Assembly (NCBI GenBank): GCA_017964325.1
Contig: JAGCSE010000138.1
Location: 1 to 41,617 of the forward strand
Direction: 5' to 3'
DNA length: 41,617 bases
Source of the DNA: Victivallales bacterium
GTDB taxonomy: Bacteria > Verrucomicrobiota > Lentisphaeria > Oligosphaerales > Oligosphaeraceae
In this document: positions 16,867 to 25,431 of the stretch, piece after piece
How positions within the stretch are numbered: position 1 is the stretch's first letter
Layout of the letters: the number at the start of each line of letters is the position of its first letter
Notes under the pieces: model-generated
What the model saw: only the letters and a program-made list of their open reading frames with translations
Database searches by the model: none
Told to the model about the DNA's origin: nothing
Translations under genes and position numbers: made by a program

Positions 16867-17142
16867 GCTTTTCCTCATAGTTGATAAGAATGGAACAAAA
16901 TGGTCCACAACTTGTCAATAACATTGAAGACAAAATTATTGACGGACTTGTGAACAGTTTGTGAATTGTCTTTTGAAGATTATGAAGTTATTTTAGTTAA
17001 ATGGATTGTGAAAGCAATCGCGAGTTATCGACAGACATAATACCAATAAAATTTAAATTTCAAATATAAATATAACACAGTTGAAGGCTCTGGCAAAGGA
17101 AAGCCGAAGCTTCGTCACCATCATCCAAGGGGGAACACGAAT
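16867..17142. other. AT-rich region before dnaN, candidate replication origin
   Basis: A gene-free 276 bp between the divergent isomerase and dnaN. It holds three sites of the form TTATYGACR (16936-16944 and 17025-17033 on plus, 16913-16921 on minus), the best one (TTATCGACA) a single mismatch from the DnaA-box consensus. A weaker 7 of 9 match is at 16901-16909, and TGTGAA-type words sit at 16950, 16960 and 17007. An AT-rich run (17038-17074) could unwind. dnaN-recF next to it is the classic origin neighbourhood, but dnaA is not present here. The promoter of dnaN must also lie in this stretch. Confidence 0.4.
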
Positions 17143-18246
17143 ATGAAATTCACCATCGCCAAAGAAAATCTCGTCACCGCCATCAAGAAAGTCGTGAACG
17201 CCGTCAGCTCAAAAATCACACTGCCCGCGTTGAGCAACATATTGGTGGAAGCCGAAGACAATACTATGACGTTGACCGCCAGTGACTTGGAGCTGAGTAT
17301 CCAGGCTAGCGTCCCCGTCCTTGTATTTGAAGGCGGAGCGACAACACTTCCCGCGAAGAAATTCATGCAGATTGCCAGCGGCCTCCCGAATGGCGATGTG
17401 ACCATTGAGACGACGGAAGACGAGCAGACGTCGCTGTCCTGCCAGAAATCGTATTTCAAAATCCATGGCCTCGCGGCGGAGAATTTCCAAAAGCCCGACG
17501 AAGTGCAGGAAGAATGGACGTTGAAGCTGCCCGTGCAGGATTTGGTGAAGAACCTTATGAAAGTCTCCTACGCGAAAAGCATGGAAGAAGACGGTCGCCG
17601 TTATCTGAACGGCGTTCTGCTGTCGCTCCGCAATGGCGTACTGACAATCGCCGCGACGGACGGTCGCCGTCTTGCACTTGTCGAAAAGCCTCTGGAAACG
17701 ACAGATACAGAAAGCATTGCCGATGGTGACATCATTCTGCCGGCGAAAGCATCCGTGGAATTGACGCGCTCTCTGGACATGGTTGGCGATGTGACCATCC
17801 ATGTTTCGCAATCCACGATTTCTTTTGAAACAGCCGATACGGTGCTGACGAGCAAGCTCATCGAGGCCAACTATCCGAACTACCGCCAGGTGATTCCGAA
17901 GGATTTCAGCCGTCAGGTCTTGATTCCGCGTGCGGCTTTCGCAGAGGTGCTGGCCCGTGTGTCGATGGTTGTCAGTGACAGCAGTTCTAGCGTCAAATTG
18001 GCATTGTCAGAGAATACGTTGACGGTTTCCGCAAATAGCAACGAAGTAGGTGAATCGTCCGAACCCATGGAAATCGAATATACGGACGAGCCGTTTAACA
18101 TTTCATTCAATCCGCAGTTCGTCAGCGAGCCGTTGAAATATCTTGACTGTGAGCAACTGATTATGCAGTTCTCCGACGATTTGAGCCCTGTGGCCTTGAC
18201 AGGCGATGAAGGCTTCCTCTACATCATCATGCCGATGCGCGGTTGA
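17143..18246 (+). CDS. dnaN: DNA polymerase III beta sliding clamp
   Basis: Forms the ring that tethers replicative polymerase to DNA and also serves as a docking site for repair proteins. The 367-aa length matches the three-domain clamp. Visible blocks are MKFTIAKENL at the start, ALSNILVEA, TLTASDLELSI, DGRRLA in domain 2 (about 166-171), FNPQFVSEPLKYL in domain 3 and the C-terminal YIIMPMRG, where family members end in (M)P(M)RL/G. A strong AGGGGG ribosome site lies ~9 nt before the ATG. recF follows after 6 nt, so the two are co-transcribed. Confidence 0.97.
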   Translation: MKFTIAKENLVTAIKKVVNAVSSKITLPALSNILVEAEDNTMTLTASDLELSIQASVPVLVFEGGATTLPAKKFMQIASGLPNGDVTIETTEDEQTSLSCQKSYFKIHGLAAENFQKPDEVQEEWTLKLPVQDLVKNLMKVSYAKSMEEDGRRYLNGVLLSLRNGVLTIAATDGRRLALVEKPLETTDTESIADGDIILPAKASVELTRSLDMVGDVTIHVSQSTISFETADTVLTSKLIEANYPNYRQVIPKDFSRQVLIPRAAFAEVLARVSMVVSDSSSSVKLALSENTLTVSANSNEVGESSEPMEIEYTDEPFNISFNPQFVSEPLKYLDCEQLIMQFSDDLSPVALTGDEGFLYIIMPMRG

Positions 18247-18252
18247 TGCTTC

Positions 18253-19362
18253 GTGCTCAACGAGATATCCATCACGAATTTCAGAAATTTCGACAGTCTG
18301 CATGTACAGTTGGACGGCCATGTAAATGTGCTTGTCGGCTACAATGGGCAGGGTAAGACGAATTTTCTCGAAGCCGTTTATTATCTGGCTCTACTGCGTT
18401 CGTTCAGGACGAGCCAGATAACGGATTTGCGGCAGTGGAAACGCGATTTTTTTCGATTGGAGTGCATCTGCAAACGGCATGATTTGCCTGAAATCCGTCT
18501 TGCCGTGCATTATGGCAACGAACGTAAGTTGTTGATTAACGGAAATAACGTTTATCGCACAAGCGAGTTCGTCAATAATTTCATTTGCGTGACGTTTATT
18601 CCGCAGGACAAGGAACTTGTACGTGGTCCCGAGACGTTGCGCCGTCGTTTTCTGGATATCGCCATTTCCCAGATGTCGCCTGCATATCTCAAGAATCTGC
18701 AAGGATATATGGAAGCGTTGAAATCACGCAACGCGATGTTGAAAGACCAATTCAAATACAACAAGGCGACGATTACGGCATACGACCAAGTGCTTGTGCA
18801 GAAAGGAGTAGCCGTGGAAATGGCGCGGCGTGAGTTCGTGGAGAAATTGAACGGGGCACTTGTCCAGAAAGCGGAACTGCTGGTGGATGGTTCCCATACG
18901 ATGTCGGTGAAATTTCTGTCGGGAATCGGCTCGCTGCTGCAATCGACGGATGACGATGAGTCTGGGTTGGTGGCTAAATTCCATGAAAGTCTGAATAAGC
19001 ATTATGATCGCGACTGTCGCGAAGGATATACGCATTGCGGGCCGCACCGCTCGGAAATGACGTGCATGCTGGACAAGACGCTGCTGTCGCGCTATGGCAG
19101 CGAAGGCGAATGCCGCATCACGTCGCTGGCATTGAAATTCGCTTGTTTGGAAATACTTAAGAACGCAATGACGGCGGATGACATTACGCTGCTGGTGGAT
19201 GATGTGGTCGGTGAACTGGACAGTTCACGGCAGGAAAATTTCTACCGCGAATTGCTGAATGCAGGACAGATCATATTGGCTGGCACGTTCTTACCAATAT
19301 GTCTGCAAGGAAAAGCGAAAGTGTTTGATGTTGTGGGGGGGAAGGTGACGGCGAGGAGATAG
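18253..19362 (+). CDS. recF: DNA replication and repair protein RecF
   Basis: SMC-like ATPase that loads RecA at single-strand gaps together with RecO and RecR. The N-terminus ISITNFRNF and Walker A GYNGQGKTN (29-37) are typical. FIPQDKELVRGPETLRRRFLD is the RecF block, and the ABC-type signature region and Walker B LLVDDVVGELD lie near residue 315. The length of 369 aa is normal. The start is a GTG six nt after the dnaN stop; the ATG overlapping that stop is out of frame. Confidence 0.96.
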   Translation: MLNEISITNFRNFDSLHVQLDGHVNVLVGYNGQGKTNFLEAVYYLALLRSFRTSQITDLRQWKRDFFRLECICKRHDLPEIRLAVHYGNERKLLINGNNVYRTSEFVNNFICVTFIPQDKELVRGPETLRRRFLDIAISQMSPAYLKNLQGYMEALKSRNAMLKDQFKYNKATITAYDQVLVQKGVAVEMARREFVEKLNGALVQKAELLVDGSHTMSVKFLSGIGSLLQSTDDDESGLVAKFHESLNKHYDRDCREGYTHCGPHRSEMTCMLDKTLLSRYGSEGECRITSLALKFACLEILKNAMTADDITLLVDDVVGELDSSRQENFYRELLNAGQIILAGTFLPICLQGKAKVFDVVGGKVTARR

Positions 19363-19364
19363 AG

Positions 19365-19491
19365 GGTGGCGCGTGCGTCCCGCCTGCGCCTTGGAGGTGG
19401 CGTATGCGTCTCGCTTGCGCCAAATGTAATTGCCAACGGCGGGACGCCAATGGCACCTCCTTGCCAACGGCGGGACGCCAATGGCACTTCC
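19365..19491. repeat. Two mirrored pairs of 31-nt-period repeats after recF
   Basis: The first pair (19365-19390 and 19396-19421) matches at 22 of 26 positions with a 31-nt period. The second pair (19430-19460 and 19461-19491) is a tandem 31-mer with one mismatch. The second pair reads roughly as the reverse complement of the first, so the region can fold into GC-rich stems between the recF and yejB stops. A diverged copy of the second type lies at 31858-31885. Confidence 0.8.
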
Positions 19492-20534
19492 TATTTCAGT
19501 GAAATTCTTGGATCGATGACGACGTAGCAGAAATCGGACAACACGTTGCCGAGAAGCCCTAAAATAGATGTCAAGGCGACAGTTCCCATGAAGACGGGAT
19601 AGTCGCGCCCGACAATTGCCTCCATGCTGAGGCTTCCCATGCCTGGTATTTCGAAAACGCGTTCAATGATGACGGAACCGGCAAACATAATCGTCAACAC
19701 GCCGCCGAAGCCAGTTGCAATCGGAATCATCGCATTACGGAGGACATGGCCCCAAAGGACGCGCGACGTACTGCCGCCTTTTGCATAAACTGTCCGCACA
19801 TAGTCGCTGTTGATTTGTTCCAAGAGCGAATTCTTCATGAGCAGCGTGAGGACGGCAAAACTGCCAACCATATAGCATATAATCGGCAGAAGCATGTGCA
19901 GGAAAAGGTCTTTTGACTTTTGGAGGAAAGAAAGGGATTCGAAATCAGAAGAATGGAAGCCTGTGGAGGGGAGAATATCCCACAGGCCGTCAACCGTCCC
20001 GCAGAATGCCATTTTCAGAATCATTCCCAATGCGAAAGCGGGAACGGCGTAGCCGATGAAAACGATCACACTGGAAGCCAAATCAAATGGTTTTCCATGC
20101 TTCAACGCCTTAAGGACGCCAAGCGGGATGCAGACGAGATATGTCATGATAAATCCCGTCAGGCCAAAGACAAGCGAGACTGGGAAGCGTTCGCTGATGA
20201 GCTGCCAGGCGGTCTTGTTTGGAAATTTATAGGATTCCATCTTCAGGCCGATTCTGTCATTGAAAAGCCATTTCCAATATCGTTTGAAAAACGGCTGGTC
20301 GAAACCGTAGTGCTTGCGGATGTATTCGCGCTGTGTTTCGGAAACCACGCCCGCCTCGCCAGCCGATGATGAAACGGTCTCGCCGCCTTCTCCTCCGCCA
20401 CGCATCCGCAAAATAGCCTGTTCGACGGGCCCGCCAGGCACGAATTGGATGATCGTAAAGCAAAGAAGCGTGATGCCGATGAACGTCGGAAATATTAAGA
20501 GAATGCGCCGTATGAAATAGTCGATTCTGTCCAT
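19491..20534 (-). CDS. yejB: Peptide ABC transporter permease, YejB-like
   Basis: Inner-membrane permease of the binding-protein-dependent oligopeptide class. The resemblance to E. coli YejB runs along the whole length. N-terminal IRRILLIFPTF is followed by VPGGPVEQAI and a Gly-rich insertion, then YGFDQPFFKRYWKWL. KNSLLEQINSDYVRTVYAKG is the EAA-like loop contacting the ATPase, and the end is VIDPRI. The ATG at 20534 is chosen because it aligns with YejB; a longer frame from TTG at 20585 adds 17 unconserved residues. Binding protein, second permease and ATPase (YejA, E, F) are not in the window, though they normally form one operon. Confidence 0.88.
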   Translation of the reverse strand: MDRIDYFIRRILLIFPTFIGITLLCFTIIQFVPGGPVEQAILRMRGGGEGGETVSSSAGEAGVVSETQREYIRKHYGFDQPFFKRYWKWLFNDRIGLKMESYKFPNKTAWQLISERFPVSLVFGLTGFIMTYLVCIPLGVLKALKHGKPFDLASSVIVFIGYAVPAFALGMILKMAFCGTVDGLWDILPSTGFHSSDFESLSFLQKSKDLFLHMLLPIICYMVGSFAVLTLLMKNSLLEQINSDYVRTVYAKGGSTSRVLWGHVLRNAMIPIATGFGGVLTIMFAGSVIIERVFEIPGMGSLSMEAIVGRDYPVFMGTVALTSILGLLGNVLSDFCYVVIDPRISLK

Positions 20535-20636
20535 GGTACGAGGGTGAAAATCTGCGAAAGACGGAAACAAGCCAGCAAAATCCAAAAAACATCTATAAGA
20601 AAATAATGTTTCGTTCGCTTTTCACAAGTTTATGAG

Positions 20637-20664
20637 TTGCAAAAACACGCTGAATCGCTATTAT
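20637..20664 (+). promoter_or_regulatory. Predicted promoter of the phosphatase-waaA operon
   Basis: TTGCAA (20637-20642) and TATTAT (20659-20664) with a 16-nt spacer, 45 nt before the start at 20709. It is the best match in the gap between the divergent yejB gene and the phosphatase gene. Confidence 0.45.
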
Positions 20665-20708
20665 TAATAGGAATAACGTTAAAATAGGGGGGAAGTGCGT
20701 CTATCACC

Positions 20709-22187
20709 ATGAATTTTCTAATTCCATTCATATTTTTGCTATGCGTCATACTCGCGGTGGCGTTCATCGTGTGGTGCCTGAGCAGCATTCAGGCATTGCA
20801 GGAGAAGAACCGTGAAATCAAGGCGAAGCAAATGACCATGCGCAACATGCTAAACCAGTTTATGTCCAAATTGGCGACAGTCGATGAGACGTTTGAAGCG
20901 CTGGATATTCTCGTGTCTAGATTTTGGGAAGAATTAGGTTGCGAATCCATAGGTATTTATGTATTGGATCAATCAGATGATTCGAGTAAAGTCGTCTTGA
21001 AAGGCGCCGCCTGCACGGCCATGTTTCCTATATTCGAAGCAAAATCGGAGAGGGAATATGCCAGCAATATTGACAATTCCACGCTGGAGGACAAGATATT
21101 TGAAAATCCGCATAATCGCACGGCGCATTTCAAGAGTGAGACGGTGGTAGGTGGAAAGGGTCTCCTTGGCGAAGTGATTGACTCGCAAAAGCCCATGGTC
21201 ATTGATGCACGGGAGGGACTGCCGCCTGAAAAGAATCTTCCGCGCCGTGTGCGGACGATGATGGCCATTCCGCTGACGTTTGAAGGAAAATTCATCGGAC
21301 TAATGGTTGCCGTCAACCGTCGAAACGATATGCGAGCTTATGGCGAATATGATTTGGAGGAATTTCATCGGCTCGCCGTCCAGGCGGAATTTTCTGCTAA
21401 TCTGATTCTCGTCTATAAGGAACGACAGAAGCAAGATCGTATCGTCCAAGAACTTGCATCATACGCCAATTTACAGAGGATGCTGATGCGGAAGGTTCCG
21501 AGAAAGGTCAAAGACTATCGTTTCGCCGTCTATCAGGCCCCTGCAATGGAGGTCAGCGGCGATTTCTACGATTACGAAGTCTTGGACGAACATCGAATTC
21601 TGCTCATTGTAGCGGATGCTACGGGCAAAAACCTGCCCGCCTGTTTGATGACGTCCATGTGCTCCAGTTTTGTCCGCTGCCTGAAAGAACGGTTTACGGA
21701 CGTGCAATCATTTCTTCTTGACTTAAATCGTTTGGTTCAAGCCAATTCCAACGACAACCAATTCGTAACGCTGGCGGCGTTGCTGATTGATATGTCCATC
21801 AACGAATGTGTGTTGGGCAATGCGGGCCATACACCCGCATTGGTTCGCAAAGCCGATGGAGAACTGCTCATCAAGAAGCCTACTGGCGATGCCCTTGGCA
21901 TGTGGCCGAACGACGATGACACGGTTTACCAGACTATCCGATTCCCGTTCGCGCGCGGCATGAAAATCTGCCTGTATTCCGACGGCATCAACGAAGCGAA
22001 AAACAGCTCGAATGAGCTGTTCGGAGATGAACGTCTCCGTAATTTGTTCAAGACAAGTGACTTGTCGCCGAAAAAGACCATTAATCTGATTATTGATAAA
22101 GTAAAGGAATTTTCTGGGGAAACACCACAGTCTGACGACCAGACAATCATGGTCATTTCCCGCAATCTTTCCGAAGACGAGGATTGA
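20709..22187 (+). CDS. Membrane-anchored GAF / SpoIIE-type PP2C phosphatase (RsbU-like)
   Basis: Likely dephosphorylates a Ser/Thr-phosphorylated partner such as an anti-sigma-antagonist. The order is an N-terminal membrane helix (about 4-24), a short coiled coil, a GAF-like sensor (about 55-240) and a SpoIIE-type catalytic domain to the end. Metal-binding acidic residues are in GDFYDY, VADATGKNLPA and LYSDGINEA, and NAGHTPALV is the usual strand. It is 492 aa. waaA starts 3 nt after the stop. A soluble Ser/Thr kinase is encoded at 38675-39814, but nothing in the sequence links the two directly. Confidence 0.9.
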   Translation: MNFLIPFIFLLCVILAVAFIVWCLSSIQALQEKNREIKAKQMTMRNMLNQFMSKLATVDETFEALDILVSRFWEELGCESIGIYVLDQSDDSSKVVLKGAACTAMFPIFEAKSEREYASNIDNSTLEDKIFENPHNRTAHFKSETVVGGKGLLGEVIDSQKPMVIDAREGLPPEKNLPRRVRTMMAIPLTFEGKFIGLMVAVNRRNDMRAYGEYDLEEFHRLAVQAEFSANLILVYKERQKQDRIVQELASYANLQRMLMRKVPRKVKDYRFAVYQAPAMEVSGDFYDYEVLDEHRILLIVADATGKNLPACLMTSMCSSFVRCLKERFTDVQSFLLDLNRLVQANSNDNQFVTLAALLIDMSINECVLGNAGHTPALVRKADGELLIKKPTGDALGMWPNDDDTVYQTIRFPFARGMKICLYSDGINEAKNSSNELFGDERLRNLFKTSDLSPKKTINLIIDKVKEFSGETPQSDDQTIMVISRNLSEDED

Positions 22188-22190
22188 TTT

Positions 22191-23477
22191 ATGCTGTTTC
22201 AAATCATCTACAGCCTGTTGTTTCCATTGCTCTTTCTTTTGTATCTTCCGTTCTATCTTGTACATATCATCAAGCGTGGCGGCTTGACAAAGGAGTATTG
22301 GGAACGCATAGGCATCATCGGTGCCGAAAAGAAGGCGAAACTGCGCGAATTGAAAAATCCCGTGTGGATTCATGCGGTATCCGTCGGTGAAACGATTGCG
22401 GCGTTGACGTTCATCAAAGAATGGCAGAAGCGTTTTCCGAAGGACAACTTGGTCTTCTCATGCAGCACCAGTACGGCATATCATACTGCGGAAGCGAAAC
22501 TTCCAAAAGATGTCCAATTGATTTACTGCCCCATCGACTGCTTCTTCGCCGTACGTCGCACATTGAAAGCCGTCCGTCCAACCATGCTCGTGATTTTCGA
22601 AGTAGAAATCTGGCCGAATCTCATCAGTTGCGCAAAGAGTTTCGGTGCAAAAGTCGCACTCGTAAATAGCCGAATGTCGGATAAATCCAGCAAGGGCTAC
22701 GCAAAATGGTCGTTCATATTCAAGCCGCTGTTCCAAAAATTTAATTCCATCTGCGTGCAGACAGAGGAAGATAAGAAACGCATCTGCCGCGTCATGGGCG
22801 ACGATCCGCGTGTCGTCGTCTGCGACACGATGAAATTCGATCAGGTCCCAGAAACAAAAAATGCCGATAAAACGGCAGTCATGGATGACTGCTTCGGTAC
22901 GGAAAAGCGAGTTGTGTTCGTCGCGGGCAGTACGCATCCAGGAGAAGAAGAACTGGTTTGCGATGCCTACAAAAATCTGAAATCCGTTCATCCAGAACTG
23001 AAAATGGTTCTTGTGCCACGCCATTGCGAACGTGCTGAAGAAGTAGGCAAGTTGCTGGATGAAAGAGGATTGACATATAAATTGTCAAAACCCGAAGGCG
23101 AACAGAAGCCTGGTCTGGCAGATGTGCTGTTGGTGAATACGACCGGCGAGCTGATGAATTTCTATGGCGCATCCGATATCGCATACGTAGGCAAGAGCCT
23201 TGCGGGGCAGACGGGCGGTCATAACATCATCGAACCTGCTATCTACGGCAAGGCGATTCTGCACGGCCTTCACATGGAGAATTTCCGACAGGTGGCGCAG
23301 TTGTTCAAAGATGCGCAGGCATCCATCGAACTGCAAAGCGAAGACGAGTTTGAACCTGCGTTGAAGAAACTGATTGAAGATGAAGCATTTAGAACGGAAA
23401 TGGGCAAACGTGCCCGTGGATTGGTCGATCGATATCGCGGCGCCATCGAACGGACGCTGAATCAGTTAAATCATTGA
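22191..23477 (+). CDS. waaA: 3-deoxy-D-manno-octulosonic acid (Kdo) transferase
   Basis: Transfers Kdo from CMP-Kdo to lipid A precursor at the cytoplasmic face of the inner membrane, joining lipid A to the LPS core. It has an N-terminal membrane helix (about 4-26), then WIHAVSVGET with the family Gly-Glu, the block LVIFEVEIWPN carrying the conserved Glu, and VNSRMSDKS. In the second Rossmann half it has FVAGSTHPGEE and AGQTGGHNIIEPA for CMP-sugar binding. At 428 aa it is of normal length. Its presence shows a Gram-negative envelope with Kdo-type LPS. Confidence 0.95.
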   Translation: MLFQIIYSLLFPLLFLLYLPFYLVHIIKRGGLTKEYWERIGIIGAEKKAKLRELKNPVWIHAVSVGETIAALTFIKEWQKRFPKDNLVFSCSTSTAYHTAEAKLPKDVQLIYCPIDCFFAVRRTLKAVRPTMLVIFEVEIWPNLISCAKSFGAKVALVNSRMSDKSSKGYAKWSFIFKPLFQKFNSICVQTEEDKKRICRVMGDDPRVVVCDTMKFDQVPETKNADKTAVMDDCFGTEKRVVFVAGSTHPGEEELVCDAYKNLKSVHPELKMVLVPRHCERAEEVGKLLDERGLTYKLSKPEGEQKPGLADVLLVNTTGELMNFYGASDIAYVGKSLAGQTGGHNIIEPAIYGKAILHGLHMENFRQVAQLFKDAQASIELQSEDEFEPALKKLIEDEAFRTEMGKRARGLVDRYRGAIERTLNQLNH

Positions 23478-23501
23478 TAACTTATTTAAATTCAAAATAT
23501 T

Positions 23502-24413
23502 ATGATAAAAGGGACGGTTTTTGACATACAACGTTTTTCCATCCACGACGGGCCTGGCATACGCACAACCGTTTTTTTGAAAGGATGTCCGCTCAACTGT
23601 CTTTGGTGCCACAATCCGGAATCGAAAAGCAGCAAGCCGCAATTGTCGTTCACGCCCATGCGGTGCATCGGTTGCGGTGCATGCCTGAAAGCCTGCAAAC
23701 ATAATGCACATCAATTGAACGAAAAAGGTGAACATATCATAGATCGTTCCGCCTGCGTGCTTTGCGGTGAATGTGTCAAGACATGTTACGCGGAGGCGTT
23801 GGAGATGATTGGCAAGACAATGTCTGTCGAGGAAGTCATCGAGGAAGTGATGAAAGATGCGCCGTTCTATGAAACATCTGGCGGCGGCATGACGATTTCC
23901 GGCGGCGAACCGCTGTTCCAGCCGGATTTCAGTGTTGCGCTTTTGGAATCCGCGAAGGCGCATAAGTTGGACACAGGCATTGAGACAAGCGGTTTTGCAA
24001 GCTGGGCGACGCTGGAGCGTTTCATTCCGTTGGTCGATCATTTCATGTTTGATATCAAGGAGACGGATCCAATTAGACATGAACATGTTACGGGGCGGCC
24101 GCTGGCACCGATCGTCTCCAATTTGAAAAAGTTGCATGATTCTGGGGCGGAAATACTTGTGCGTTTTCCGATGGTTCCGAACGTCAACGCATTGCCAGAG
24201 CATTTCAAAGGAATCGGCGAGTTGGCGAAATCGCTTCCAAATGCAAAAGGCTTCGAAATCATGCCGTATCATCGGCTTGGCGAAAGCAAGCTGGACAGAT
24301 TGGGCCTGGGAACATCGCCCATAAAGACAGAACCTCCTGAAAAAGAAGAATTTAATATGTGGATTGACACGCTGAAAGGCTATGGCGTGAATATGATTAA
24401 TGCGAGGAAATAA
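23502..24413 (+). CDS. Glycyl-radical-enzyme activating protein (radical SAM)
   Basis: Uses a 4Fe-4S cluster and S-adenosylmethionine to place the glycyl radical on a partner enzyme under anaerobic conditions. The radical-SAM cluster is CPLNCLWC (Cys29, 33, 36). Two extra ferredoxin-type 4Fe-4S sites follow (Cys55/58/61/65 and Cys85/88/91/95), which separates it from PflA and places it with activases of the diol-dehydratase, choline-lyase and aryl-succinate type. SGGEPL marks the SAM-binding strand. No glycyl radical enzyme is encoded in the window, which is unusual because partners normally sit side by side. It lies 24 nt after waaA. Confidence 0.92.
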   Translation: MIKGTVFDIQRFSIHDGPGIRTTVFLKGCPLNCLWCHNPESKSSKPQLSFTPMRCIGCGACLKACKHNAHQLNEKGEHIIDRSACVLCGECVKTCYAEALEMIGKTMSVEEVIEEVMKDAPFYETSGGGMTISGGEPLFQPDFSVALLESAKAHKLDTGIETSGFASWATLERFIPLVDHFMFDIKETDPIRHEHVTGRPLAPIVSNLKKLHDSGAEILVRFPMVPNVNALPEHFKGIGELAKSLPNAKGFEIMPYHRLGESKLDRLGLGTSPIKTEPPEKEEFNMWIDTLKGYGVNMINARK

Positions 24414-24460
24414 CAGGGAAGGTCCCGCTTCCGCGGGGCTGACAAAACGGGATTTCATAT

Positions 24461-25429
24461 ATGGCTAGCAAAGGCGAAAACAGCGGCAAGTCCGCAAAAG
24501 GCAGCGGTTCGGGAATTAGCTTCATGGGCGTGATTTTCCTGATACTGGGCATAGGCTTGTTCAGCACGGTGGAGATATGCCAAAAGCTCATCAACGCGAA
24601 GGCTGTCATTGATCCAAACGTGATGGTGTTCGTAAGATTCGTCGTGACAGGCGTTATCCTGTTCGCGTTCGGATTGCCGAACTATTTGAGCAAAGGTGAA
24701 AAACTCGCCGTGAGAGACTGGTTGACGTTCGGATTCAATGGCGTGGTCGGCATCACGTTGAGCCTCGGACTTTTCCATGTGGGAATCAATATGTTCCACA
24801 ACGCCTCCTCGCCAGCGGTCGTCTTCAGTGCGAACGCCATCTTTGCCATTGTCATTGCGCGGTTTATGAATCACGAAGAATGGAACAGCCGCAAATGGCT
24901 AGCGACGTTGCTCGGACTGTGCGGAGTCAGCCTGTTCATGTTCGAATCGGGCAAAGCCGACATGAACACGATGATGGCGGTTGGCGTCATGTTTGCGGCG
25001 GCGTTGCTGTTCGCATTGAGCGTATGCTTTACACGAAAAGTCGTATCCAAATATGGAGCAATGCTTTACATGGGCGGTTCGTCGTTAATAGGAGGACTGT
25101 TGTCGTTTCCGTTGATTTTCCTGACGACGAAGCATTCATTGGCATTTGAATTTTCACAGATTACAAAGGCGTTGCCGGAAATGGCTTATATGGTCATCAT
25201 CGCGACGGCATTGGCATACGTGTTCTACTACAGCGGCATTGCGGGTACGTCGGCATACGTCGGCTCGATGGCGTTCTTCATGAAGCCGGTGTTGGCTTGT
25301 ATTTTTGCGCAAATTGCTAGAAAAACAGGACTTCTGCCTGGTGAAAAGATGATGAACGTTTGGACCCTCAGCGGAACGGCGTTGATTTTCGTCGCCATGT
25401 GTTTGACTGTTCTCCGCACGAAAAAGTAG
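24461..25429 (+). CDS. DMT-superfamily transporter (two EamA domains)
   Basis: Ten-helix inner-membrane permease of 322 aa with two EamA repeats; family members export amino acids, nucleobases or other metabolites. The first repeat begins after a Ser/Gly-rich cytosolic tail of about 20 residues and contains PNVMVFVRFVVTG and SSPAVVFSANAIFAIVIA. The second repeat contains GTSAYVGSMAFFMKPVLA, the typical EamA end block. The substrate cannot be told. It sits 47 nt after the activase gene, and trmO begins 2 nt after its stop. Confidence 0.9.
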   Translation: MASKGENSGKSAKGSGSGISFMGVIFLILGIGLFSTVEICQKLINAKAVIDPNVMVFVRFVVTGVILFAFGLPNYLSKGEKLAVRDWLTFGFNGVVGITLSLGLFHVGINMFHNASSPAVVFSANAIFAIVIARFMNHEEWNSRKWLATLLGLCGVSLFMFESGKADMNTMMAVGVMFAAALLFALSVCFTRKVVSKYGAMLYMGGSSLIGGLLSFPLIFLTTKHSLAFEFSQITKALPEMAYMVIIATALAYVFYYSGIAGTSAYVGSMAFFMKPVLACIFAQIARKTGLLPGEKMMNVWTLSGTALIFVAMCLTVLRTKK

Positions 25430-25431
25430 CC

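Noticed and set aside
23466..24458. Open frame of 330 codons on the minus strand
   Set aside because: It lies opposite the glycyl-radical activase, whose eleven cluster cysteines are clearly coding. The antisense product is Arg/His/Phe-rich without family features.
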